64,000 bases of DNA, from the NCBI GenBank assembly GCA_921293015.1, contig OV121087.1:12722501-12786500 (forward strand), given 5' to 3'. The stretch comes from Phorcus lineatus (taxonomy: Eukaryota; Mollusca; Gastropoda; Trochida; Trochidae). The notes under the pieces were generated by a model, which was given only the letters and a program-made list of their open reading frames with translations, was not told where the DNA came from and did no database searches. Made by a program: the position numbers and the translations under genes. Below are positions 24,053 to 36,030 of the stretch, one piece after another. Position 1 is the stretch's first letter. Every line of letters begins with the position of its first letter.

Positions 24053-25037
24053 GAGGCGTGTACCAAAAATGTCGGGCCTCACCATCAAAATAAAAGAAAC
24101 ATTCACATTTTTATGACTTATTTTTCGGCATAATCACCCTTGACCTCAATGCATTTGCTCCAGCGTTTTTGTAACATCTGCAACCCATCTGGAAACCAGT
24201 TCTCATCACGAGACCCCAAAACCTTCACTACTGCAGTAATGACGTCATCGTCAGTCTCAAACCTTTGGCCACGGTGATCTGTTTTCAGTAATTCATTTGC
24301 GTAATAAGTGCCATTGATTGCAGAACCTTCTTTAGATAATCAACCATTATTACACCCTGAGAGTCCCAGAAAACGGATGCCATGACCTTCCGACTGGAGG
24401 CTTGAAGACTTGAACTTTTTAGGGGTGGGTGTTTGCTGTGTTTCCATTGCATGCTTTGGCTTTTTGTCTCGGGATCGAAATGATGAACCCAGGTTTCATC
24501 TTGAGTAACGCCATGAGCGAAAATTGATTCTGGGTCTGTGCGATACTCGTCAAGAAGTTGTTGACTGACCAAAACATGTTTTCGTTTTTGGTCCTTAGAT
24601 AACACTCTGAGGACCCAGCGTGCTGGTACCTCATTCATATGTAAGTTTTCATGTATAATTCGTTCAACTGATGTTTTACTGATGTGGTGAGTATCAGCTA
24701 AGTATCTGATAGTCACTCGCCTGTCTTGCATTATTGTGTCAAGAACAGCCTCAGTGTTTTCACTTGAGGTGACATCAGATGAATGACCAGGACGGGGCTA
24801 GTCTTTAGTGCTTACTCTACCCCGTTTAAATGCACCACACCAATGTTTAATGGTGCTGTATGAAGGAGCAGAGTCACAATGTGTGTAACATATTCCCATG
24901 AATTTCCTTTGGAATGTATTTTTTAAAACTCAGATATTTGATAACAACCCTACATTCACTTTTCTCCATTTCGGTAAAAGATGTGAGGGTACCTTTGAAT
25001 GTCAGGCCATTATATGCAATTGAAGAGTATGCACCTC
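24053..25037 (-). mobile_element. Mariner-type element remnant inside block A1
   Basis: The transposase pseudogene at 24118-24969 is bracketed by weakly matching ends: GAGGCGTGTAC at 24053-24063, and GAGGTGCATAC read on the minus strand from 25037 to 25027 (8 of 11 identical). A TA precedes the left end, but I see no TA at the right. The terminal repeats are therefore tentative. The corresponding place in copies A2 and A3 lacks the insertion. Confidence 0.5.
24118..24969 (-). pseudogene. Mariner transposase with internal deletion of catalytic core
   Basis: From the ATG at 24969 the protein begins MEKSECRVVIKYLSFKKYIP, the typical mariner HTH start. It loses frame after NMLHT, hits a stop after KRGRVSTKD, and then runs open from about 24731 (MQDRRVTIRYLADTHHISKT, PARWVLRVLSKDQKRKH). 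The first catalytic Asp is in VTQDETWVHHFDPETKSQS, and VFWDSQGVIMVDYLKK follows. One base is missing after DYLKK. Restoring phase there gives SAINGTYYANELLKTD running straight into HRGQRFETDDDVITAVV and the C-terminus KCIEVKGDYAEK. The stretch that normally carries the second and third catalytic Asp (the HQDNA and SPDL motifs), roughly 60-70 residues, is cleanly absent. This copy could never transpose itself. Confidence 0.88.
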
Positions 25038-25659
25038 GTGATTTTCATGCCATTAACACGTCAATGAAGGTTCTTCATTGACTGTCTCTGATAAAACAAT
25101 TTTGTTTGTTGTTATCACATGCGGAAGAACTCTCAAACATTTTAGATAGATTTTATCTATTTTATATTGAAAATTACGCGTTCCAATTTGCAGCAAAGAA
25201 AAACCTTGCTTTACAACTGGTTGTGATGATAATTATGTTTTTGACATGTCAATGAGTATACAGTATTACCTTTGTCTTCACTCGAAAATAGAGACATACA
25301 AATAATATAATATCTTTCTTTACATAAAGAGACTTTAAAAGACCTATTTTACCTTGCATTTCTAGCTTGAAGATCAAGTTCGCGTGGATTATTATAGTCA
25401 AGGAGCTGAATTATGTGTACACATTGATCAGAGTGTATTTCAATTTTCAGTTTTTTCATCTCCATTTATTTTCACTGTAGTTAGTCACGAATGTAGACAG
25501 AATCAATGTAGTACTCCAAAAGAAGTGTTTTTCCGGGCATGCATTGGAATGGTGGCTAGATGTATTGTACTGAAAGCTTACCACGATAGGGCTAACCCTA
25601 AGGTCATTACATTAGACCAAAGATTCGAACTCACGATGTCAGCTGTAAATTAAATCTAT

Positions 25660-27000
25660 TAATTGCAGATTGTTAAAAAGTGATACACTTTGATTTTTCA
25701 AAAACAAAGAATCATTTGTAAAAATGCATCTGAAACATTGGTTAAACACGTTTACACCTGGTATTGAACACATGCGTTTTCAAAACTCTTCATTTATATG
25801 AATAAATGATATTCAAAGTCTGAAGAAATAAAACACAACACTCTATCCAGGTAATGTAAGTTTACTGTCAAATTTCAGTTATAGTAATGTTCGAATATTA
25901 TGTCGATAGTGAGCTACCCCATTACTGAAAAGACAGAAATAGCAGATTCAAGATTTCTGAATGAGTGATGCACAACATCTCTTATTTGACTGAACAGGGC
26001 TCTATAACTGACCGATAGACATCCATGGTCACCAATGGCATTATGTCTTACCCCTGGAAATCTTCATCAGGAAAATGTGTACTAAGATTACTCCCTTGAG
26101 TCTTTTTATGATAAAAATACCCAATGAAACAGCTTGATACGAGATGTGGAAACTTTGCTTGTCGACACAAAATACTCTTGACTGAGACAAGGATAATCTG
26201 CAACACCTGTTGATTTAGACCATATGAAATTAACTTGTTAAATGAAAGATAACAGGAAAATATAAGGCCAAAACATAAACCAAAAAAATGTAACCTCTCT
26301 TATCTTTTATGTATGCATTTTACATGGATTGTTTTTAATTGAGATCATTCAAACATGTCAAACAAATGGCCTGTATCATCATTCTCCATTGTTGAGACCA
26401 CATATTGAAGTTTTCTTAATGTGCTGTACTTTTCAATAGCAAGACCATGAAAGTCTTGGTTTCTGTATATTCGTCTCATTGCTCGTCAATTATTATGTGT
26501 AGAAAATCGTCAAATAGGTCATAGGCTTTATTATCTCAAGCTTTGCTTCCCAAACTCAAAGTTTTCACGACTTGTGAGGTGGAAATAATCCTAAGTCTGA
26601 ATAGAACGGCAAACGATATGACAGGTTACATGTCTAAGCTCATGTATTTTATTATTTCGATATTTAATTTACCATGTTTTAAATAATTTGAAATAGAATA
26701 CTCACACGCACCAAACAAATACATTGTAGTTATTCAGTGATGTCTCGTACTGATGCATTTATTAAATTAATGAATGAAGTAAAGTTTTATTTTGAAGTGG
26801 CTTGACCACTATTTCAGCTATTGAACTGAATGAGTTGAAGGAATTTGTCAAACTTTGATTGATCAATTATTGCAAAAGTGAAATTAGAGATAAGTTTAAA
26901 CAAGACTTGTACCAATACATAAATGAATTTGGAAATTTGTTGAAAATGTGTTGAGTTAAAATCTTATTACAGAAATAGGTACATTTGTCTCTTTTTTCAT
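25660..27000. other. AT-rich DNA, nothing recognised
   Basis: No long frame, repeat arm or RNA-like element was found by eye. Confidence 0.35.
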
Positions 27001-27029
27001 AATCTTATGTCGTATGGAATATCTTTTCC

Positions 27030-28620
27030 AGATATGTATTCCTTCTTGCTCAACCAAATCAATAACAATATTTTAGCAAGAAAGAAGATTATATTACCAC
27101 TGCACATATTCGGATCTGAAACTGACATATTCTCATGTTATAAAAATATTACTTCATGGGTGTAGATTATTTTCAAATGAGTTACTGAGTACGATTTCTG
27201 ATTGCTACAACCTGGTGATAAGTTATTTTTTTAAGTCCACATGTTACATGTATTATTGTGGAATAAAATAGTAAATGTTATAAAATAACATATCCTAATC
27301 AAGATAAAATAGATAGTCCTACAACGACGAATATGGAATTAAATGTGATCCAAATTTGTATGTGTATCTTGTCTCGAATGCTCTGTGTTTTTGCAGAATG
27401 TGACTCACTACTATCTTGCAGTGCAGAAGGTTTATAACATCTTTAATAATCTAACTTAAAGGTGGTAAAACTCTTCACATTTGAAACTAACAGTGATACT
27501 GTTTACATAATGTCTTGTCTTTTTGTTTCTTTATCTTAAGTTTCTAATTGGAAGGACTTTCTTTGTATTTTAAGTTTAGTGAATGATTTCGGTTTAAATC
27601 GCCTTTAAAGATATTTCACTTATTCAACATGCTTCAAAATGTTTTTTTATGTTTGTTTGTAATGACTTGTTCTGTAAATGACTCTTTTCATATTGCAGGA
27701 TTAATATTTAACAAAATATGCTTCATGAATGCTGAAATTTTGGCTTATTTGTCATTGTTTTATTTTCATTGTTAACGTTCATACTATTCAGAATTAAGTT
27801 TATTCAGGCATGAAATGGAGTAAGTTTAAAATTATCATTCTAGCTGAAGATGCTCAAAATGTTTTCTTTGAAGCCCATACATTTGATAATGCATTATAGA
27901 TATACGCCCTTAAATCTATGTTGAAGAAAACGTAACTGCATTTCACAGAAATCTGTTCTTTCTCAGTTAAAATTTTATTATTGATACAGAGATTTTGTAA
28001 TGTTTAAATGCATTTATTACATATAGTCTTATTCTTTCTCTTTCATGTTGTCATAAAAAGATTTCGGCAGACGCATAGTCTGTAAGAGTAAGAAATGATT
28101 CATAAAATTGACAAAAATATATGAAATGAACACTTCATCCAAACAGGAAGTACTGGAGAACACAGTTTGTTATCATTTTGAATATCATTTTTGTAGTTTT
28201 CTTACCATTTTAAGTTTTTATTTGGAGGTAATCATGATCACTGTTCATTGTTTCTTGTATAAAAAGAAAAAAAATGGCTTGAGTCAAAGTAAATAAACAC
28301 TTTGAGAAAAGACGCATTAGTGATATCAAAATAAACAGTTGCAATATGTTCTTTTCACTGAGCCAAAATACAATTAATTCCTTTTAACTTTACTTTTTTC
28401 GATTAAGCTAGAAAAGAAAAGTATCCAATGAACCTTTGTAGGAACATCGAAGATTGGCTGTCAAATAAAGGAATCCGTTTTGGTAAATTGTAATGTATTT
28501 GTCACTGCAGTCTTTGTAGAATGAGTTATCACCAACAACACAATGCCTTTGAAGTTGTTATATCAGAAAGAATTCATTACGATCAATGCTGGAAATAACG
28601 TCTGGATTTCAGGCCGAAAA
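27030..28620 (+). repeat. Block B copy 3
   Basis: About 27030-27175 matches 2945-3150, and 27180-28620 matches 6880-8500. The segment at 28327-28566 is the best conserved across copies. It joins the two parts that are separately present at B1 and B2, so it may reflect the ancestral order. Confidence 0.7.
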
Positions 28621-30932
28621 TACATGAGCATCAAACGTAATAATTTATAAACAATAATAAACAAAACTGTACTTTTATACATGAATAGCCTTCGGAAAAA
28701 ATTAACCAATCAAAATAAATCTTTGTATCTTAACTTCATTCTGTATCATAAATTACATATTTTTTCAAAAGCATTGTTCCCTGAGAACAAAGCTATTGTT
28801 ATAAACACCATAATGTAGGCTTTCGTCCATTTCATGGAAAATAGGTAACTTTTAAGCAGTACCTTTATAGCAGTTCCAACCTCAACTGCTTATCAGAAAC
28901 TGTCCGTTCTAACTGATATGTTTTAACATACTGATGTTATCAAAATGTACATGTATATAATCATCCATTCAAAAATCCTACGCACCGCATGCCTCTTTTG
29001 CAGACTCAGCAAGCAAATAAAACGGTAAAATCATGCATTTGTTTCGTAATTTATATTCATATAAAACATATGTTGAACTAGAAAAGAAAATCTGAAACTG
29101 TACTGGTAGATTCTGTGGTCAAGGAAGATCAACGAGATCAATATTCAAATTCCTTCTAATTTCAAAACACTATTTCTTTTTTTTACAAATCTTTTTATGT
29201 CATACGTTTTCCTGGAATAACTAGAGAATAGATTTAAGTAAAACATTGAGTTTTAAGAATTCTACCTTCAAGGAAATTCAAATAAACATTGCAAAAGTAA
29301 ATATTTAAGCAATTTGTAACCGTTTATACTTTAGACAAACCTTGAACAGATAATTGTGTCTGGTTCCTAGTAATAAACAAACATTCTTTCTGTTATTTTG
29401 TAATCAAAATGTCTGATTCGTATGTTGGCAAACACCTTTCCACATAAAACGCTTATATTCCAGCTTATTTGCTGAGCTGCTCTGTTTAACGTGGGTTGTC
29501 TTCCAAAATAACTATTGAACGTTTTTTTACACAAGAGACGACACATGCATGTTGTTGATGATCTCAGTTTCCAAATAGGATGTTGTAAAATGCAAAATGT
29601 AAAACAATATCATTTCCCACATGTGTACTGCATCATTTTCCCATACATTTCCGTCAGTTCCTAAAAGTTCCCCAATAAAGCAATTCAATTTTGCTGCCTT
29701 TCTTTTTATGCCTTAATAAATTAAATCGCCTCTTAGCACGTGGGTAGTCCTGTGCGTTGAAACAACGCTTCCGTCGAGGTAAAAATCTGTTGATCTCTGA
29801 TGTTGTGACAAAAGTGTTGATTTAAAGGATTAGGCATTACAATGGTATACTAGACATATATAAGAGATGAAATGTGCTCAAGCAGGAAACGAAGGATGAA
29901 ATGATTGTGACTATACATGACTCAATCCATTAAGTCAGTTCGAAGTTCATAAGTCAATTTCCAAACCACACAGTAATCGCAACTACTAACCTTTACTGCC
30001 GAGAGTTTATCCACGAAAAACAGTTCTCGCAAACATCTCGCTGTAACTCACACCAATCTTTTACTTTTATTTCTTAAGTTATTACTAATAAAAGATCTAG
30101 AGTTCCTTCGAACGTAATTCCCAGAACGTAACACAGGGGGGAAAGACTCATGACCTATTGTAACTTCTGATTAGTAAGTTTATTGAAAATATTCTTGACA
30201 ATAGTTTTAATATTGAAAAGGTTGAATAACATGAACACACATTAAATTCACAGGTAATATTGTAGTAATCGACATATTGAAATCTGACCAAGTTTACATG
30301 GTTATTTACAGCCTTTCAAATGGTATCAGCTGATAAGGGAAGTTTTGGATGCTGTGCAGATGAATCATATGAAAAAGAATCTGAGAACATAATTAGAATC
30401 TAAAAAGTGAAATCTTTCTTAACATTCTATAAGCATTTTGTTATTGACCGCCACAAGAAGGCATAAATATACTTGCATTTGACCCTATTTGCCATAAGTA
30501 CAATGTTTAGTTGACTATTTCTTAGATGCTTCTTAGTAAGAGCATCCTATTATTTCAGTTATACTGTCAATTGAATATTCACAATTTTGTGTATGTAATT
30601 AAAGTTTCTAATTAAAAGATGACATACAAAATGAACGACATAAACTAAATAAACAGGCCTTTAGAGTGTCAAAAGTTTACCTTTCGTCAGTCACTCAAAC
30701 GATCCGTAAAAACAAACTCAAACAAATCCGTAAATCCTTTGACGGACCTTTTGGGACGTATACCACTACAGGTAATCTGAATTGGATTGACTTGAAATCG
30801 ACATGAAGTCTTTTTCAACAATTTGCACAAAAAACATTTTGATTATATAAATGAGTAATCTACTCTTGTGATCTTCATTGTACAAAGAAATTACTGTCAC
30901 AGATAGTAGAAAGAAAATTTTCAGAATTTTCA

Positions 30933-30934
<2 letters not shown>

Positions 30935-30994
<60 letters not shown>
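30935..30994. repeat. (AT)30 microsatellite
   Basis: Pure AT dinucleotide tract of 60 bases. Confidence 0.95.
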
Positions 30995-30998
<4 letters not shown>

Positions 30999-31031
30999 TA
31001 AAAGTTAAATGTTCATGGTTTATGTATTAAA

Positions 31032-31089
31032 TATTCTTTAAAAATAACAGACTGAAGATTGGTCTTCAGTCTATTATTTTTAAAGGATA
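31032..31089. repeat. 27-bp hairpin with 4-base loop between TA tracts
   Basis: The left arm 31032-31058 and right arm 31063-31089 pair over 25 of 27 positions around a TTGG loop (core CAGACTGAAGA / TCTTCAGTCT). The structure lies between two TA microsatellites and directly before a fragment of the hammerhead repeat. Confidence 0.85.
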
Positions 31090-31106
31090 TATATATATAT
31101 ATATAT

Positions 31107-31143
31107 AAATGATTCTTCAAACGACTATGTGAAGTATGTTATA

Positions 31144-31149
<6 letters not shown>
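31107..31149 (+). repeat. Fragment of the hammerhead-bearing repeat
   Basis: AAATGATTCTTCAAACGACT and the following TATGTGAAGTATGTTATATT match the right arm of the inverted repeat at 16.7 kb without a difference that I can see over 43 bases. It carries the distal stem I 3' strand but none of the catalytic core, and it is flanked on both sides by (TA)n. Confidence 0.9.

Positions 31150-31195
<46 letters not shown>
31148..31195. repeat. (TA)24 microsatellite
   Basis: Pure TA tract ending five bases before the left terminal repeat of the Tc1 element; a natural TA target for this superfamily. Confidence 0.95.
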
Positions 31196-31200
<5 letters not shown>

Positions 31201-31201
<1 letters not shown>

Positions 31202-32727
31202 TCACGGGCAAAAGAAACTATACCAACATTGCTTTGTTGTTATCAACATTATCAGATATGTCACATAAATAATGTGATACTCGTTTGAAAGACAATGTAA
31301 CTGACCATGATTTGATCGAAATTTAGAAAAGGTGGCACGTACAGTTAATGCAGTAGAATGCAATGAATGGCACTGGGGGTAAATGTTAATTTGCAAAAAT
31401 AAAAAAATCTTTTTAGAGACTACATAAAACGCTTTTATTCACAAAGGGAACATTGAAAAACTGTCAGTATCTGGTATGGCCTCCTTTGCTTTGAATACAG
31501 GCCTGCACACGTCGACGCATAGAATTTACAAGGCGCCCGATGACGTCATTAGGGATGGCTTGCCATTCTTCCACGAGTGCCTGGATTAGCGTTTGCCGAC
31601 TTGTTGGAGGTGGATTTCTCTGCCTTATTTGCCTGTCCAAATGATCCCACAAGTGTTCGATCGGTGATAAATCTGGTGATCTCGCTGGCCATTGCAAAAG
31701 GTTGACGTTGTTTGTCGTTAGGAAGTCTCTGGTGACTCTGGCTGTGTGGGGGCGAGCATTGTCTTGGAGGAGTACTCTTGGATTTCTCAGGAGGTAAGGG
31801 AGTACCACAGGACGTAAAACGGTATCGATGTAGCCTTGGGCATTCAAAGTACGGTCAAAGACAACAAGTTCTGTCGTATGGTTCCTTCACATTCCACCCC
31901 AAACCATGACGCTACCGCCGCCGAATGGCACAACCTTATGGACACAACACGGGGCCGTCCTCTCTCCTCTCCGACGATAAACGCGCACTCGGCCATCAGC
32001 TCTATGTAGCTGGAACCTGCTTTCATCTATAAACAAAATTCTTTGCCAGTTCCTGTTCTGCCACCGCTGTACCATTCTTGCCCACTGGTGACGGTTACGT
32101 CGGTCACGTCGGCTCAGTATCATCCCGCGGAAGGGCCGGTACGCTCGAATGCCATGTTTACGAAGACGTCTGGCCACTGTCCTTCTGCTGATAACACGGT
32201 GTAACGCTGTTGCTGCTGATGACGTCACTGTGACGAAACGATTGCGTAGGTGAATCGTGCGGATGTAGCGGTCGTCGTTTTCGGTTGTGACCCTTAGTCT
32301 TCCAGTTCTTGGCCGGTCCTGGGTCCCACCTGTCTGTACCATTCTTGTGTTAAGTCTGGTTATCGTAGTGCGGGTGCAGATGAAAGTACAAGAAACGTGG
32401 GCGTGACGTGCGCCCAACTGCAACATAGCAATCGCTCTCTCTCTCGTTCCTCTCGGGTAAGTCTCGGCATGTCACTTGTTGTATTCGTTACGACTGAGGT
32501 CTAAAGCATGCAGATTCGTGGTTTTTATACAGTTCGGTGCCATATGAACGTGATGCACGTGCATACCATTTTGCTCCAAAAACTTGTGACAAAACGACAT
32601 GTTTCTTCTCGGTAATTATGAAATTGCGTTCTTGTGACATAGTTTGATAATAAAAATTCCATTTAACAAGCTATTTTCAACTTTTTAAAACAGAAAATAT
32701 TTTGGTATAGTTTCTTTTGCCCCTGAG
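31201..32727 (-). mobile_element. Tc1-like DNA transposon, near-complete, 1.53 kb
   Basis: The terminal inverted repeats are 26 bp with one mismatch: the left starts CTCACGGGCAAAAGAAAC at 31201-31226, and the right (32702-32727), read inward on the minus strand, starts CTCAGGGGCAAAAGAAAC. It contains a single transposase gene on the minus strand. Its GC content is clearly higher than that of the flanking DNA. It lies within inverted block E, and the partner block at 15-20 kb lacks it, so it arrived after that duplication. I could not define a clean TA duplication on the right side. Confidence 0.93.
31464..32470 (-). pseudogene. Tc1-like (DD34E) transposase, one stop and one frameshift
   Basis: The start is ATG at 32470-32468 (MPRLTREERER), 232 bases inside the right terminal repeat. 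An extra GA in a GA run at about 32434-32445 shifts the frame. Without it the sequence would continue into AIAMLQLGARHAHVSCTF, the first HTH. A second HTH region follows (SRRTVARRLRKHGI), then the catalytic domain: FIDESRF (first Asp), VMVWGGM, LLQDNARPH (second Asp), SPIEHLW (Glu), with exactly 34 residues between the last two. One in-frame TGA at 31887-31889, right after VWGGM, splits the protein. The frame otherwise runs open to the TGA at 31464, ending ACIQSKGGHTRY. All catalytic residues remain. Only these two lesions are visible, so inactivation is recent compared with the other copies. Confidence 0.93.
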
Positions 32728-34330
32728 GGAAGGGAAGAACTGGAGTCAAAGACATATGGATACTCATATATCAAACTTGTACACCAAACTGTCGTTCTAT
32801 CTGCTTTAGATATGTTTGTCATTTAATCATTGTGTGCTTTTGAGGTCTAATTGCAACTATAAACATGACTTTGCCTTTCAGCAAACGTATGTACTTCTCG
32901 ATTAAATGTCACTATTGAAAAGAGTTTCGCATTTGTAACTCCAACAATACTAAACTCACTCTATATCATCGTCTATTAATGGTATATATATATCTATAAA
33001 TAATGGTATAGATAAATAAATGTCCGGTAGATATAGAATAACATTATCTTTGGAATGGTCAAGAAATAAATGAATCTTGGCAGAATAACTTGTACCCATG
33101 TCATTTGTCCTTTAAAGATTACAACATTCTACTTATCTTCATGTGGTTGTTATAGCTTTGTAATTTATATTTTATTCCTTCTTTTGATTAATCAAGTAAC
33201 ATTGTCGCTAAATGCTTTAATTTTATATACTATATAGATGAACTACAACGAACTACTATCAAGGTGTAAGTACTTTCAAACGATAGACACATTGTAAATA
33301 CACGTAACCATAAGAATAAGAACCATAAGAATAAGAACGTGCTTTCTTCAATCATGACAAAGCTAATATGATTTTAAACCATCAAAGAGATGAAACAAAA
33401 ATTAAAACCACTGTTAAGGGTGTGAAAAACCTTTAAGCAGCTGATCTTCAAAATATTTGATGGCAACAAACTATTGGTATGGATGTCAAAGATAAGGAAA
33501 ATTAAAACTATTATCAAATAGAAATATATAAATAACAGATCAATCCTAGTGTAACCTTTAAAAACCGAATTAACTGTTTTATTGAATGTGTACGCTCTCC
33601 ATCATTTCTTAATCTTCGAAAATAGTAACCAAATATTTGCTAAAACAAAACAAACTCCCGGATCATAGATATGTGAATGCCTTATGACATATCTCAAAGC
33701 AAGAGTCCATGAAACTATTTGCATGTGATTTGATCTTTTGGAGATGGTTATGTCCTTGCACGTTGAAAATTGAGAACATCATCATCATGGTAGTGATTTG
33801 TTTGCTAAAATTATTTTCTAAAACAATTATTGCACGTGAAAGGAGACAGCTATTTTTAAACAATTTTATAGACACTTGTTTTGAGCTTGAATTGGTGATT
33901 TTTTAAAGGGACTGTCAATCTAGATGCGTTTGAAAATGGCGTATACTCTGTATACAGTTTTTGCGTACTTGTAGGATTGTAGAAATTATTTCTGCATAGA
34001 AATTGTTATTTTGTTTTTCCTTTATTGCAAAGAAAAATATGAAGCAGAAATGTATGTTTAACTCTCAGCTTATAATGAGAAGTATATATAAATATGCACA
34101 TGCATCATATCTTTGCAATCTCTGTTGTTATAGGCTGTTGGCTTTAAATTCAGTCAAAATGACTTACACGCAAGATGTAAAGAGACATTGAATATTAAAC
34201 GCATAACACATTTATCTCTAAATTAACCAGATTATAATTAAACCTACTGCATAGAAATTATTACATGTGCAGCTCTCATATACGACAAATTATACTTAAA
34301 GGAGATTGTTTTTATTAAAAAAGAAATCCG
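32728..34330. other. AT-rich DNA, nothing recognised
   Basis: A short tandem duplication of ACCATAAGAATAAGA lies near 33307-33337, and small TATATA runs lie near 32983. No coding or element signature was found. Confidence 0.35.
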
Positions 34331-34479
34331 TTAGTAGAGTGGTCTTTCTTTAATTGTAGACAGTTTTTATTTTAAACTGAAGCAATCATTGTCCTTTAGT
34401 AATAGGAAACCGACAAAAACATACAAATACTTTCTTTAATTATGACTCCTATAATTTGGAAATCTGCAATATAATTTGC

Positions 34480-34660
34480 GGAGGATATCTACACCGACAT
34501 GATGGCGACAGCAGATTGTTTAACTTGACACAGACATACAGGAGTAGAATTTATATTGGATATGGGATGAAAGGTCAATATGTGTAGTCTGCCGAAACAT
34601 TTCATTTTTGCGCTTTTCTAAATGCGGCTTTTTCATCAATTTCTTTAATGGAAATTTCCA
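34480..34660 (-). repeat. Dispersed repeat C, copy 4 (inverted)
   Basis: Reverse-complement form of the C motif: GATGGCGACAGCAGATTGTT then TAACTTGACACAGAC, followed by TGGATATGGGATGA and GTCTGCCGAAACATTTCATT. It is the mirror partner of 15.97-16.16 kb. Confidence 0.6.
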
Positions 34661-34749
34661 TATAAGGTACATGTATATTTCCGGAAAAGGTTACACTGTC
34701 ACACATGCAGACTTTATTGAACTTCCTATCAATATGTAATATACTGATC

Positions 34750-36030
34750 TGGTGCCTATGGGATACAATGATTTTAACCAATTCATGAGTTGTAAGATCG
34801 GTCAGACCGATTTAACTAACTGCATCGCTGTGAAAATAGTGAATTACAGAATCATTCCATATATGCATGTTATTGTCAATAGTGCTTGTTATCGCAAACA
34901 AGTTGAAAATATTCCTTCCCCATGTCTTAAATAATTTGAGACCGAGGGATTTTTTTAAATTAAGAAAGATCATCCGGAAATATGTTTCCATCAAATTATG
35001 GGTTACTGATAATGGATCATGCAGTCCAGTATAAATAAAGAGTTGATACAATGAATATTTGAATAAATATAGAAAGCTGGGATTATCTCTGATGAGCTTC
35101 CAAAAGTTAATACTTACAACCTTGTCATCATTTATGGTTAGTATTTATAAAAGCATACAAACGGTGCTTATTTTTTTTAACACATATTCTACTATGCAAT
35201 CAATATGTCTGCCCAAGAAATTTAAACAGTTTTTATGGAACCAGCTGTATTATTTCCATTTTAGAAGTATTGCTTACAGGATACGAAATTGCTCTTTTCC
35301 TTTTATTTGCGTGGGTGTTAGTATAAGTGAAAATGGTTTCCTTATGTGATGTTGATCAACTTTTAGTTTCATAAATCGATGTCGAACAAAAAACCATTTT
35401 GATTATACATGAAAAGTGTTAGAGAATTGCAATAGACATCAGTGGTAAAGTTCACGAAATTAAACTATGACACGCCGAGAGAATAATAAGGTTAAAATAT
35501 CGCTCTTTTAGATATGTCTTTGAAATCTTAAAGCTTCCAAATTGTTCATTTATTTGTCAAATGTCATCTTTCATTCATCTATGGATGCATATAAGGAATA
35601 AAGAAGAGATATCAATAATATGACAAACGTTAACAAAATGACGAAAGGTACTAGCCTGTTGAGTGTAGGTCTCAAATGCTTTCCATGACTATGACATTTC
35701 TTAATTACAGGTTACAAAACTCTTATTTGTGATATGGATCTCAAGGTTTTTATAGGACAAATTACGTCAGATTTCTCAATGATATACTCTGTTATAACAG
35801 TATGGTTAATAATCACCTTGACAGAATACATATATATCTTTCTTTCGTACTTTTGGAATCTTTACCATTCTAATTTTGGCAACAACCGTGAACACTGACC
35901 GTTCAGGCAACTTGGCCTGTATTCCCTTTAAAATGTCTTTTTCTTAACCGTACTTTGTCGCTTGAAGTTTTCACAATATGAATATGTGACATTATATTTG
36001 TGACAGTTTTACAAAATGGTACATACAGAA
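34750..36030. other. AT-rich DNA, nothing recognised
   Basis: A 96-codon frame at 35059-35349 has no recognisable motif and AT-driven composition; I do not call it a gene. Confidence 0.35.

Larger units (their letters stand above)
20405..25660 (+). repeat. Block A copy 1
   Basis: Its segments recur in order in A2 (39.83-43.11 kb) and partly in A3 (45.6-49.17 kb). About 20405-20735 matches 39830-40090 (GGAAACATCTGTTTT, GACAATGTCTAGG-TTATTGTCGAC). About 22840-23345 matches 41190-41700 and 47980-48490 (TTGCCTAACGTCATTA, AGACAGGTAAATC, GTATCCATCAGAG, GGAAAAGCAATGA-GTTTGG). About 25380-25660 matches 42750-43110 and 48900-49170 (AGTCACGAATGTAGACAGAA). A mariner (24.05-25.04 kb) interrupts only this copy. 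No intact coding frame explains the similarity. Confidence 0.75.

Noticed and set aside
24419..24634. 71-codon minus-strand ORF overlapping the mariner
   Set aside because: Shadow frame; the family motifs are in the overlapping frame 24285-24731.
25600..25660. Possible tRNA gene or SINE from a B-box-like GAGTTCGAATC on the minus strand
   Set aside because: No A-box or cloverleaf arms could be found at a suitable distance, and the stretch is part of block A where other copies lack the motif.
35059..35349. 96-codon ORF as a host gene
   Set aside because: No recognisable motif, AT-driven amino acid use, and no repeat or synteny support.
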